Origin: Candidatus Poseidoniaceae archaeon
GTDB lineage: Archaea > Thermoplasmatota > Poseidoniia > Poseidoniales > Poseidoniaceae
DNA: 13,742 bases
Direction of reading: 5' to 3'
Assembly: GCA_013330285.1 (NCBI GenBank)
Contig: DUIP01000084.1
Span: 1 to 13,742, forward strand
Each line of letters starts with the position of its first letter. Position 1 is the first letter of the stretch. Positions 1 through 7,565 of this stretch are shown here, one piece after another. Made by a program: the position numbers and the translations under genes. The notes beneath the pieces were generated by a model, which was not told the DNA's origin, made no database searches, and saw nothing but the letters and a program-made list of their open reading frames with translations.

Positions 1-1713
1 GAACCAAAAATCGAACGGATCAGGTACCGTGCCCCAAGACAGACCGATGTCGATGTTTCCTGTTCCGCTATAGGTGCTCACTGTTAAACTCGAGAGATTT
101 TCTTCCACATCGACATAATAGTAGAGGACTCGATCTTCAAATTCTGCTTGGCGCCCTACATCAATAGTTTGGCCTGTGACAGGGATTCCATTGTTAAGTT
201 CAGTCATTTCATCCTCGGATGGCGGCGGGTCGGCAACGTCCCACGAGACGACCATTGTGTAATCCTGAATGTCAGTTTCGGGGACCAATAACACCCACCA
301 TGGACCGGCATCTGGCCAAGTAAATTCCTCAAATGCGTAGCCCCACAGTGCTTCAATGGAACCGTCATTGTCCCAAGAACTTGGAATTCTATTATGGCCA
401 AAGTAGATGTTGATTGTGATTTCTTCATCTTTGAATTGAGTGGGGAAGAGATTGAAGAACAATTCCTTTGTCATTTCATCAAGGTCGGCAAAGAAAAGAA
501 GGTTGTCGCCAGCGTTGGCCGAAATGCCTTCGATTTCTTCATCGTTGTTGATTTGGATGACTTGAGCTACAATGGTGCCATCTGGCATCACCCAATCGGC
601 TCCGAAAAGCGTCCCAGTGGCATTGGAAGCATCATCGTTGGTGAGCATACCTTCACCTTCATGGAAATTCCAATGAGAGACCAAGGTTGGTTCGTCACTG
701 AGATTCGACATCCCTGTTCCAATGGAGATGTTGTCCAACATACCCATGAAATAATTGCAATCACATCCAGCGCCCATGCTGGCAATAAACAGTTCATCAC
801 AATCATCTCCAGATGTGAAACAGTCATTCGAACCAAAATCTCCGATCGGAATTTTGGCCTGTTCAGCACTGATGATTCCGGCTGGCATTCCATTGAGTCG
901 GAATTCTCCACCGACCCCTTCGATCACCTCGACCTCAACGTGCGACCAGGTCTCAACAGGGACGGTGGTGTTGGCTGTAGGGTGTTGCGAAAGGCTGTAT
1001 TCTGATGAGTAAGCCAGTGTACCTGCGTTGAGGTACATACCCCAACCATAATCGCCTTTCATCGTGATGAATTGGATGCCTTCGTCATGGAATGGGTAAA
1101 TCCAAGCGGAGAGAGAAATGCTGTCGCTGATGTTTAGGGCTTCATTGTGTTCGATTTCAATGCGGTCGCCTTCGTCAGCAAACCTCAACGAATAATCAGC
1201 ACCAGGTCCGACTTCGACCACGCCGTAGACGGGGAAGTATTGAGGATCATTTTCCAAATCGTTCCAAGTCCCTGGCATAATGTTGCCCATGTTGGTGCTG
1301 GCGATGTGAACATATCCTTCGTCATCGCTTGCAGAAGGTTGATCGGCACCCCAGTTTCGATAGTAGAAGGGAGCTCCATTGTGCCAGCGGTATGCGCCAT
1401 CGTTATCCTCATCGTACAAGCCAGTCCAGAGGTGACGAGACGTGTTGTCATATGAGGCGAAGGTATCAAACAGCCACTGGTTCTCAGTTTCATCATCAAT
1501 AGTGACTAGAAATCCGTCTAAACCACGCGCCACCTCCGCAGCAACGGTCCAAGAACTCTCACTCAGAAGGTAATATGTGTGGTTATTTGCCGGGTTAACT
1601 GCGGTGTCGAGGATGACGATGTCTTCGACTTCTTGGGCATGCACTCCAGGCGTGATCGGTGCCATAAGGCTCAACAGAAATAGCATGACAAGCAGAGTTG
1701 CCTTGGTTCGCAT
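1..1713 (-). CDS. Secreted C-type lectin-like / LamG-like / PPC-domain protein, 3' end cut off by the window
   Basis: This reads without a stop for 571 codons from ATG at 1713 to the window edge, so the C-terminus is missing. Residues 1-26 form a signal peptide: basic MRTK, a hydrophobic core (LLVMLFLLSLMAP), and a likely cleavage site after VHA. Residues about 41-168 look like a C-type lectin-like domain: LVTIDDETENQWL, then LWTGLYD, NWGADQPS and GTWNDLE, which match the usual WTG, QP-type and WND landmarks. This domain has no cysteines. Residues about 172-380 resemble a LamG/concanavalin A-like jelly roll (YSLRFADEGDRIEI, ISLSAWIYP, ETWSHVEV, HWNFHEGEG), with four cysteines at 298, 305, 317 and 319. 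Residues about 381-495 and 502 onward look like two tandem pre-peptidase C-terminal (PPC) beta-sandwiches; the second is cut off. By family knowledge such modules mediate carbohydrate or surface binding outside the cell. The ligand is unknown. No catalytic domain is visible, though one could lie in the missing part. Export is well supported; domain names rest on motif recognition. Confidence 0.85.
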   Translation of the reverse strand, partial: MRTKATLLVMLFLLSLMAPITPGVHAQEVEDIVILDTAVNPANNHTYYLLSESSWTVAAEVARGLDGFLVTIDDETENQWLFDTFASYDNTSRHLWTGLYDEDNDGAYRWHNGAPFYYRNWGADQPSASDDEGYVHIASTNMGNIMPGTWNDLENDPQYFPVYGVVEVGPGADYSLRFADEGDRIEIEHNEALNISDSISLSAWIYPFHDEGIQFITMKGDYGWGMYLNAGTLAYSSEYSLSQHPTANTTVPVETWSHVEVEVIEGVGGEFRLNGMPAGIISAEQAKIPIGDFGSNDCFTSGDDCDELFIASMGAGCDCNYFMGMLDNISIGTGMSNLSDEPTLVSHWNFHEGEGMLTNDDASNATGTLFGADWVMPDGTIVAQVIQINNDEEIEGISANAGDNLLFFADLDEMTKELFFNLFPTQFKDEEITINIYFGHNRIPSSWDNDGSIEALWGYAFEEFTWPDAGPWWVLLVPETDIQDYTMVVSWDVADPPPSEDEMTELNNGIPVTGQTIDVGRQAEFEDRVLYYYVDVEENLSSLTVSTYSGTGNIDIGLSWGTVPDPFDFWF

Positions 1714-1734
1714 GGAGAGAACTCCTTACCGTCC

Positions 1735-1745
1735 GATATATACTC
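1735..1745 (-). promoter_or_regulatory. TATA-like element upstream of the secreted protein gene
   Basis: The minus strand reads GAGTATATATC here, centred about 27 bases upstream of the ATG at 1713. That is the spacing expected between an archaeal TATA box and its start site, and would give a leaderless or nearly leaderless transcript. A Shine-Dalgarno-like AAGGAG also lies at 1727-1722, eight bases before the ATG. The two signals do not fit together well: a start site at the usual distance would leave the AAGGAG outside the message. One of them may be fortuitous. The element lies in the 65-base gap after lhr, so the gene can be transcribed separately from it. Confidence 0.45.
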
Positions 1746-1770
1746 ACTGGTGCGCTGTTTTTACACTTTG

Positions 1771-1778
1771 AAGGAAAA
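1771..1778 (-). terminator. Short pyrimidine tract directly after the lhr stop
   Basis: Immediately after the lhr TGA the minus strand reads TTTTCCTT. Archaeal termination often uses U-rich tracts without a hairpin, and this sits between lhr and the TATA-like element of the next gene. The tract is short, with only four consecutive T, and there is no stem, so this is a weak candidate only. Confidence 0.2.
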
Positions 1779-4700
1779 TCATTTCAGGCGTTTTCCACCA
1801 ATTCGCAATTCTGTTTGAAGTGGCATTTGATGTTCCCAAGCAAATTCCTTGACGATTCGCCATGCCTTTTCCGAGCCTTCGTAATCTTTGACATCGATGA
1901 TTTTGTTTCTGGTGTTTGCCTTGAATGCAGCGATTGGTTCGGCGTTCTTGAAGACCAAGTAGGCTGATCCAAAACCAAACCTTTCCTTCATGATGTCTGC
2001 AAAGTATGGAGCGATTGGATCGCTTGGAGGGAGCACAAAATCACGGATTGGCGGGATATCTTTGGCTTCCTCGAGTAGATTTTTACGCCCCCAACAGACT
2101 TGGTCTAACTCATCGATGAGGAATCCTTTCACGAGCGTTCCATCCTCTTCAAATGAGGTCAGGACAGCTTTGATCTCTTCTGGTTTGAACGGTGTGCCTG
2201 CCAGTCGTAGCAATTGTTTGAGTGTGATCACTGGGAAGTCTTGAACAAGCGCACGAATGTATTCTCTACGCAACTCAACCGGATCAACACCAGCACGTTG
2301 TTGAACGGTTCTAAAACCACCACGGAAGTCTTGAACGATATGGCCAGATCGAATCAAAGGTTGTACTAATTTTCTAAATTCCGATTGAGTTAATGCGTGG
2401 CGTTCCTTGAACAGGTTAGGATCAGTATTGCTGCTGAAGAATTCCACGATGTCCCATAAATCCTCATCAAAAGGCTCACCACGAATGGCTAACAAGTTCT
2501 GGAAATGTTCGTACGTCGCCCAGACTTGATGGCCGCGTAGGTTGATGCCTTGATGGAGTCGATTTGCACTTGCCATGCTCTTGAGGTCGACTCGGTACAA
2601 TTCACAGCGTCCACGAAGGGCAAAATCATCGCGTATTTCGGTGACCTCACGAAGCGCCATAACTTCATTTTCCATCCTTGTTTTTTGGTGAAGATTGTGA
2701 CGGTGGAACAGTGCTCGCTCTGCAATTTCTCGAGGTTGCGGGTCAACGACACCGCCCCGAATCATGCGTTCTCCTGTGATCTTGAAACCAATCCTCTCAA
2801 GGGCTTCACGTGTTTCCTTACCAAGGCTCGAAACTGGTTCACTGTTGAAGTTTGACAGCACCGCAACATCGACAAGTTGGTCGGCATGGTTGTCAAGCAG
2901 CAGCTTGAATGCTTCACAAAATTCGTCAATATAAGCCGTAGGAACATGCAAATCCTTGATGACAAGGTAATCATTGACCTTGAACATCAAGACCTTGCCA
3001 ATTGGATCAATGCCTTTGAACACAGGCAAGTACCACCCTCGATCAAGAACGCTACGAACTTCCCAAATGAAACGAGACACATATGGATCAGATTGTGTGA
3101 GGATACGCATGGTGCGATCTTCACGGCGAGGTTGTTGCAGTAATTCGACTTCTTCAGGCATGCAATAGAACGCTTCAGGATCAGGCACTAAGGCCATGAC
3201 CTTGGCAATTCGGCCTGACTTTTCCAAATTCATCAACGCAACGGTGAGGTCCTCGAACGATCGGGTAACATAGAACCTCAGTGTGTTGCCTTTGACCGGC
3301 CCCATCCTGCGGATCACTTCGACAAGAGCGCTCTCGAAATCAAGTGGCTCATAGACATCGTGAACCCTGTGGAACAGCGACAAGCGCCGTCGCCTACCAG
3401 GTACATCCTCGAATTGTTTGACCACAAGCATTTGCCGCTCTAAATTCGACATGGCGTACTTGAGGTCACGTTGGAGGGAACGATGTTCATCGCCCTTTGG
3501 GAAATCTGCCATGATCTCTTGCCGGGTTACATTTTCACCAATTGGAATTCGCTTGAGGAGTTCTTCTTCCATTGGCCCAACCCAAGGTTCGGGTTTGAGT
3601 CCGAGGAGCATTGGAATGGTTTCCTTCGTTGTGTAGCCCATTCTGTTGTGCAGCAATCGGCCCATGATAACGTCTGAATCGAGTTGTAAATCTTGCCAAT
3701 CTTTGAATCTAAAGTCGGTCACCCTGTAGAGAAGTTCCTGCTGTTTTTGGAACAAGACGTGCGAGTCGAAAGCAGAAAAACCATCGCCATATTGTTGGAA
3801 TGTTTTGTCCAGAACCAGATTTTGTACCCAGCGGTATTCAACCACATCTTCTGAACTATCGATCAGGCGATGCTCATCAATCTTGAGAATATATTCTGCT
3901 TCGTCAGTTTGTTTATAGAATCCAACAGAGAGAACATTTCGAGTTTCCAACTCATGTAGAATCTTGTCCACCATGGCTCTTGGGAACGGTAAACGCTCCT
4001 CCAACTGGTCCCCAGTATGAGGGCCTTCACTGCCTAACAATTCGATGATCTTGACTCGCATTGCTTCGTGTGGATCGCCAAGTGATTGCTCGCTCCAGGC
4101 GGTAGGGGTGCGCTCGTTGAATGACGTTGCTGTTTTGTAAGAAAGCCCTCGAGTGTGCAATTCCCTCAAATCTGTGACATCCTTTCCACCATTGACCGAT
4201 AGGCAACCGAGTGTGCCGTGAATCTCTGCCATGAACGGCGAAAACCACTTTCCATCAAGTTGTTTAGAGCCCGTACCGTCAAGTTTGGTAATTTTTCCTT
4301 CAGCACATAACTGAGTAACCCAGCCACGAATGGTATCGATGTCGATGCCTGCGAGTTTCTCTTTGTACAGTGGGTTGTTGAATTCTTGATCAAGTCCACC
4401 TCCGTGAGACATTAACATCATCAATTCCTTTGCATTGGTTGGAATTGGTGCTTTGTCGAGGTAAAATTTGTCCAATTGTTCAGCTGTTAATTCCGTAGCT
4501 AGACTGCGTGTCCCAAGGAGTCGCTGTAAGATTGCGGGGTCAATATCTTTGACGAGATACGCCCTTGTTTTCATCGCCATTAAGTCTTCAAATGCAGACA
4601 TGAATAATGACATGCCAAGCCGTGAGGGTACAGTGACTTTGTTGTGAACAATTCGTGCATCGCCTTGTACACATGATTGCAAGAACACCTCTAAACTCTT

Positions 4701-7061
4701 CATATCGATGTCGCCAAACAAAATTTCGTTTTTCGCTTCTCTCATCAGAAGGCTATCATCCGTGGTTCTGTGTTTATTGAGCAAGGCTTCTGCTCTCTGT
4801 TGGAATTGTTGCGGGCTGATTTCTTCTGCACCAATTCGTTTTGGGATGATCATCGATCGGCCCGCAACTTCTCTGAAACGTTTAGCAAAAATTTGAGTGT
4901 TGATCACATAGCGTTCTATGACTTCATTATGGTTATTATTTCTGAATTCCTTATACATCTGACCGGGGTCGACTTCTTCTGAGGTTCGGATCAGCAATCC
5001 ATTCTCATCGAATGACATTTCGATGACTGCGATGTTGTTGGATTCTGCGATGCCTGCCATGAAATAGCCGAGAGCGGTATTGAATCCTCGGCCGCGACAT
5101 GTGGTGATCATGTAGGTTGGATGCCCGCCAGTCAGCACTTGCTCAACGAGAATTCTGTTCGGATCTGGAACTTGGAAGGAATCGAAACTGTGCTCTTCAA
5201 GATGCCTTGCTATGGCGTTCGCAACATCGTTGGATAGGCCATAGGCGTCACGCAAGAGAATACGTGGGTCCTCTTCTCTTCTTAATGAGACAATGCAGTG
5301 GCCAATGAGGTCCAATAGAGCGCTGGAAAGTTCCCTTGAACGGGAACGCGCTTCTCCAGACCATGATGGGACAGTTGGGCGATGGCCAGTGACTGATGCC
5401 ACATTGACTCTCGTGCCTTGGATGTTGGTGACCCTGTAGGTTGAACCACCCAAAAGAATCACGTCGCCGCCTCGTAAATTGGATACGAAGGAGCCTGAAA
5501 GTTGGCCCAGAATGGATCCTTCGGCATTGAACACGAGGTAAGAATTGTCTGGCGCAATGGTTCCAATATTGGTGTAGTAAATCATTCGAGAATACCCACG
5601 TTTTCCGTAGATGTTTTCTTCCCAGTCCACCCATACACGTCGTTCTTCTTCCAACATGTCTAAAACTTCAATGAAATCATCATATTCGAAATTTCGATAG
5701 GACCAAGCATTCACGATAATTTCGTAGGCTTCATCAATGTCAATTTGATTGATAATCACAAGACCAATCATGAATTGTGCTACCACGTCCAAGCAATTTT
5801 CTGGGAAATCTAACCTGTCCATATCGCCAGTTTGGATCGCTGCTTGTAACGCTGCTAACTCCAACAAGTCATCGACACTTGAGGGGAGGAAACGAGCGCG
5901 AGGTATTCCGCCTACATGGTGGCCAGCACGACCTATTCGCTGCAGTGCTGTTGCAATGTCGCCAGGGCTGCCGATTTGGAGCACGAGGTCAACCGAACCA
6001 ATGTCGATTCCCATTTCTAAGGATGAGGAGGTAACAACGGCTCGCAGATGCCCGTGTTTGAGTTTCTTTTCGACGTCCAAACGTATTTTCTTATCCATTG
6101 AACCATGATGCCCTGCGACCAAATCGCCGAGGTAGGGGCGTAATTTTAGAACAATATTTTCAGTCATTTTCCTTGTGTTCGCAAAAACAAGAGTGGTGTT
6201 GTGTGCTGCAATTAAATCTGCTACTGCTTCGATGTTTTTGTCAAATATTTTCATCACTGATAAGTCACTGAATTTTGGATCTGTAATCAAAATATCAAGA
6301 TCCAATTCCCTTGAACCTGAGACCTTCGCAATGCATACCTTTGTTGCTGCTGTCCGGCTTTCTTGGTCATCGCTGGCCACCAAAAATTCCGCAACAGTCT
6401 CCAGTGGTTCCATCGTAGCAGAAATACCAATCCGTTGAACTGGGCGTGTGAGAAGCGTATCAAGGTAGGATAATGTGAGCGCAAGATGGACACCACGTTT
6501 GGTTGGAACGAGTGAGTGCAACTCGTCAATAATCATGTATTCGACTTCGCTTACGATTGGTTGGAACCTTGGTGAAGTGATGGCAATGGCAAGGCTTTCG
6601 GGTGTGGTAATGAGAATATGGGGAGGATTGCGAAGCATCTTTTGTCGTTCGCTTTGTGGTGTATCTCCCGTTCTGAGTCCGACTTTGATTTCTTGAGCAC
6701 GATCGGGGAGGTACCGGTCAGATATTTCCTTAAGTGGGCCGAGAAGATTGCGTTGAATATCGTTAGCAAGTGCCTTGATTGGTGAGATATAGACACAATA
6801 GACACGCTTCTCGAGTTTCCCGTCAAGGGCTCGACGAACAAGCTGGTCTATAATTGAAAGAAACGCAGTCAATGTTTTTCCAGAACCGGTTGGGGAGCAA
6901 AGCAACAGGTGTTCTTGTTCAATAATGGCTGGAATCGCTAATTTTTGCGGGCGTGTAAAATCTGGAAATTTATCTTTGAACCAGTTGCGAACGGGGGGGC
7001 ATAACCGCTTCAGCAAAGCCTCTGTTTCCAGAGGTTGGTCTAGATAGTGTATATCTGCCAT
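1779..7061 (-). CDS. lhr: Lhr-family superfamily 2 ATP-dependent helicase, long form (1760 aa)
   Basis: This is a DEAD/DEAH-type nucleic-acid helicase of the Lhr family, expected to unwind DNA or RNA:DNA hybrids with 3'-5' polarity in repair or RNA handling. The first ~390 residues carry every helicase motif: Q-like TRPQKLAIPAI near 37-47, motif I SPTGSGKT 56-63, Ia ISPIKALAND 92-101, Ib TTPESLA 152-158, II DELH 179-182, III SAT 214-216, IV LVFANTRK 291-298, V SSLEMGIDIG 346-355, VI QRIGRAGH 374-381. Residues ~400-855 match the Lhr-core winged helix, beta-barrel (LRGGDVILLGG; VPSWSGEARSRSREL at 564-578) and associated domain, ending near VPSRLGMSLF. The next ~900 residues extend beyond the usual ~850-950 aa archaeal Lhr. 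They contain apparent winged-helix repeats and a C-terminal LPPSDPIAPYF...FGFG segment (about 1677-1697) reminiscent of Lhr-CTD/AlkZ-like proteins. The start is ATG at 7061, a few residues ahead of conserved sequence. The ferredoxin gene lies 94 bases upstream on the same strand. Family assignment is very secure; the role of the extension is inferred. Confidence 0.95.
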   Translation of the reverse strand: MADIHYLDQPLETEALLKRLCPPVRNWFKDKFPDFTRPQKLAIPAIIEQEHLLLCSPTGSGKTLTAFLSIIDQLVRRALDGKLEKRVYCVYISPIKALANDIQRNLLGPLKEISDRYLPDRAQEIKVGLRTGDTPQSERQKMLRNPPHILITTPESLAIAITSPRFQPIVSEVEYMIIDELHSLVPTKRGVHLALTLSYLDTLLTRPVQRIGISATMEPLETVAEFLVASDDQESRTAATKVCIAKVSGSRELDLDILITDPKFSDLSVMKIFDKNIEAVADLIAAHNTTLVFANTRKMTENIVLKLRPYLGDLVAGHHGSMDKKIRLDVEKKLKHGHLRAVVTSSSLEMGIDIGSVDLVLQIGSPGDIATALQRIGRAGHHVGGIPRARFLPSSVDDLLELAALQAAIQTGDMDRLDFPENCLDVVAQFMIGLVIINQIDIDEAYEIIVNAWSYRNFEYDDFIEVLDMLEEERRVWVDWEENIYGKRGYSRMIYYTNIGTIAPDNSYLVFNAEGSILGQLSGSFVSNLRGGDVILLGGSTYRVTNIQGTRVNVASVTGHRPTVPSWSGEARSRSRELSSALLDLIGHCIVSLRREEDPRILLRDAYGLSNDVANAIARHLEEHSFDSFQVPDPNRILVEQVLTGGHPTYMITTCRGRGFNTALGYFMAGIAESNNIAVIEMSFDENGLLIRTSEEVDPGQMYKEFRNNNHNEVIERYVINTQIFAKRFREVAGRSMIIPKRIGAEEISPQQFQQRAEALLNKHRTTDDSLLMREAKNEILFGDIDMKSLEVFLQSCVQGDARIVHNKVTVPSRLGMSLFMSAFEDLMAMKTRAYLVKDIDPAILQRLLGTRSLATELTAEQLDKFYLDKAPIPTNAKELMMLMSHGGGLDQEFNNPLYKEKLAGIDIDTIRGWVTQLCAEGKITKLDGTGSKQLDGKWFSPFMAEIHGTLGCLSVNGGKDVTDLRELHTRGLSYKTATSFNERTPTAWSEQSLGDPHEAMRVKIIELLGSEGPHTGDQLEERLPFPRAMVDKILHELETRNVLSVGFYKQTDEAEYILKIDEHRLIDSSEDVVEYRWVQNLVLDKTFQQYGDGFSAFDSHVLFQKQQELLYRVTDFRFKDWQDLQLDSDVIMGRLLHNRMGYTTKETIPMLLGLKPEPWVGPMEEELLKRIPIGENVTRQEIMADFPKGDEHRSLQRDLKYAMSNLERQMLVVKQFEDVPGRRRRLSLFHRVHDVYEPLDFESALVEVIRRMGPVKGNTLRFYVTRSFEDLTVALMNLEKSGRIAKVMALVPDPEAFYCMPEEVELLQQPRREDRTMRILTQSDPYVSRFIWEVRSVLDRGWYLPVFKGIDPIGKVLMFKVNDYLVIKDLHVPTAYIDEFCEAFKLLLDNHADQLVDVAVLSNFNSEPVSSLGKETREALERIGFKITGERMIRGGVVDPQPREIAERALFHRHNLHQKTRMENEVMALREVTEIRDDFALRGRCELYRVDLKSMASANRLHQGINLRGHQVWATYEHFQNLLAIRGEPFDEDLWDIVEFFSSNTDPNLFKERHALTQSEFRKLVQPLIRSGHIVQDFRGGFRTVQQRAGVDPVELRREYIRALVQDFPVITLKQLLRLAGTPFKPEEIKAVLTSFEEDGTLVKGFLIDELDQVCWGRKNLLEEAKDIPPIRDFVLPPSDPIAPYFADIMKERFGFGSAYLVFKNAEPIAAFKANTRNKIIDVKDYEGSEKAWRIVKEFAWEHQMPLQTELRIGGKRLK

Positions 7062-7067
7062 TTTTTT

Positions 7068-7083
7068 CTCACGTGCCCGTGAG
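7068..7083. repeat. Small inverted repeat just upstream of the lhr start codon
   Basis: CTCACG and CGTGAG form 6-base perfect arms around a 4-base centre. The repeat ends seven bases before the lhr ATG, with a run of A on the lhr-coding strand in between. It could be a protein-binding palindrome or a small hairpin in a short leader. It is not followed by a T tract in the ferredoxin-to-lhr direction, so it does not look like a terminator for the ferredoxin gene. The rest of the 94-base gap (7062-7155) shows no clear TATA box. Confidence 0.3.
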
Positions 7084-7155
7084 TCCCTCTCGCACGAAAC
7101 GAGTAAATGAACCTGTTGTTTTCATCGATTGGCTTAGGTTGAGGGAAGAATTCAC

Positions 7156-7470
7156 TCAGGCCCAGCGCAATCCGCCTTTTTTCCATCGATTTACGACTTC
7201 TGTGGCGGGTCGAGGTGATGGTTTGAGCAATGGGGATGATTCTGCTTTTGGTGGGGTCTTGACTTCGTGGAGGGCTTGGGTTGGACACGAGCCTATGCAC
7301 GAGAGGCAACCCACGCATTGTTCCTCAACGACAACGACGGGACGCTTTGGCTTCTCTCGACCTTCAGGGGAGTGGAGCAAAGGGAGAAGGGCTTCAAATG
7401 GGCAATGAGGTATGCAAAGGTCACAACCCGTGCAATCGGCTTCGATGATCGCCACCATCGATTGCCCCAT
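7156..7470 (-). CDS. Small 2[4Fe-4S] ferredoxin-type protein
   Basis: This 104-residue soluble protein should carry single electrons between cytosolic oxidoreductases. Two complete cluster-binding motifs are visible: CTGCDLCIPHCP (Cys 13, 16, 19, 23) and CVGCLSCIGSCP (Cys 52, 55, 58, 62). In classical two-cluster ferredoxins the last Cys of each motif is ligated to the other cluster. The 28 residues between motifs are longer than the roughly 18 in clostridial ferredoxin because of a charged, Pro-rich loop (HSPEGREKPKRP, 33-44). About 37 residues follow the second cluster, a Pro/Lys-rich tail ending in RWKKGGLRWA, with no further cysteines. There is no signal peptide or membrane segment. The start is ATG at 7470; a second ATG four codons later (MVAIIEADC) is equally possible. 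The gene is divergent from glyS and upstream of lhr; neither neighbour identifies its redox partner. The class is certain, the specific role unknown. Confidence 0.9.
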   Translation of the reverse strand: MGQSMVAIIEADCTGCDLCIPHCPFEALLPLLHSPEGREKPKRPVVVVEEQCVGCLSCIGSCPTQALHEVKTPPKAESSPLLKPSPRPATEVVNRWKKGGLRWA

Positions 7471-7565
7471 GATTCTTGCATTTCGCCGTGCTTCTTAACG
7501 CTACGGTTGGGGCTTTTCATGCAAAAATCGACGGTGAGGTTGAAAGGTGGTTCGTGTTAGGCAGC
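7471..7565. promoter_or_regulatory. Divergent intergenic region between the ferredoxin gene and glyS
   Basis: These 95 bases separate two divergently transcribed genes, so both promoters should lie here. Toward the ferredoxin gene, the minus strand has an A/T-rich GTTAAGAA centred about 25 bases upstream of its ATG, a weak TATA candidate that would give a nearly leaderless message. Toward glyS, the only A/T-rich patches are around 7514-7528 (TTTTCATGCAAAAA), about 45 bases before the ATG at 7566. No convincing Shine-Dalgarno sequence precedes either start. The promoter role is inferred mainly from gene orientation. Confidence 0.4.

Noticed and set aside
394..1005. A 203-codon plus-strand reading frame
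   Set aside because: It lies entirely opposite the secreted-protein gene, whose minus-strand frame gives a coherent signal peptide and beta-rich domains. The plus-strand translation shows no recognisable family and is a shadow.
5248..5634. A 128-codon minus-strand frame inside lhr
   Set aside because: It is out of frame with the helicase, whose own frame carries the conserved beta-barrel motifs here. The translation is Arg/His/Trp-rich and shadow-like.
7068..7083. The small palindrome as a terminator of the ferredoxin gene
   Set aside because: In the direction of ferredoxin transcription it is followed by A residues rather than T, and the stem is only six pairs.
7073..7408. A 111-codon plus-strand frame over the ferredoxin region
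   Set aside because: The minus strand encodes two perfect 4Fe-4S motifs. The plus-strand product has no features.
7476..7524. TTGCAT and ATGCAA as an inverted-repeat operator between the ferredoxin gene and glyS
   Set aside because: Only six bases match, the spacing is 37 bases and the pair is not symmetric about the two starts. This is expected by chance.
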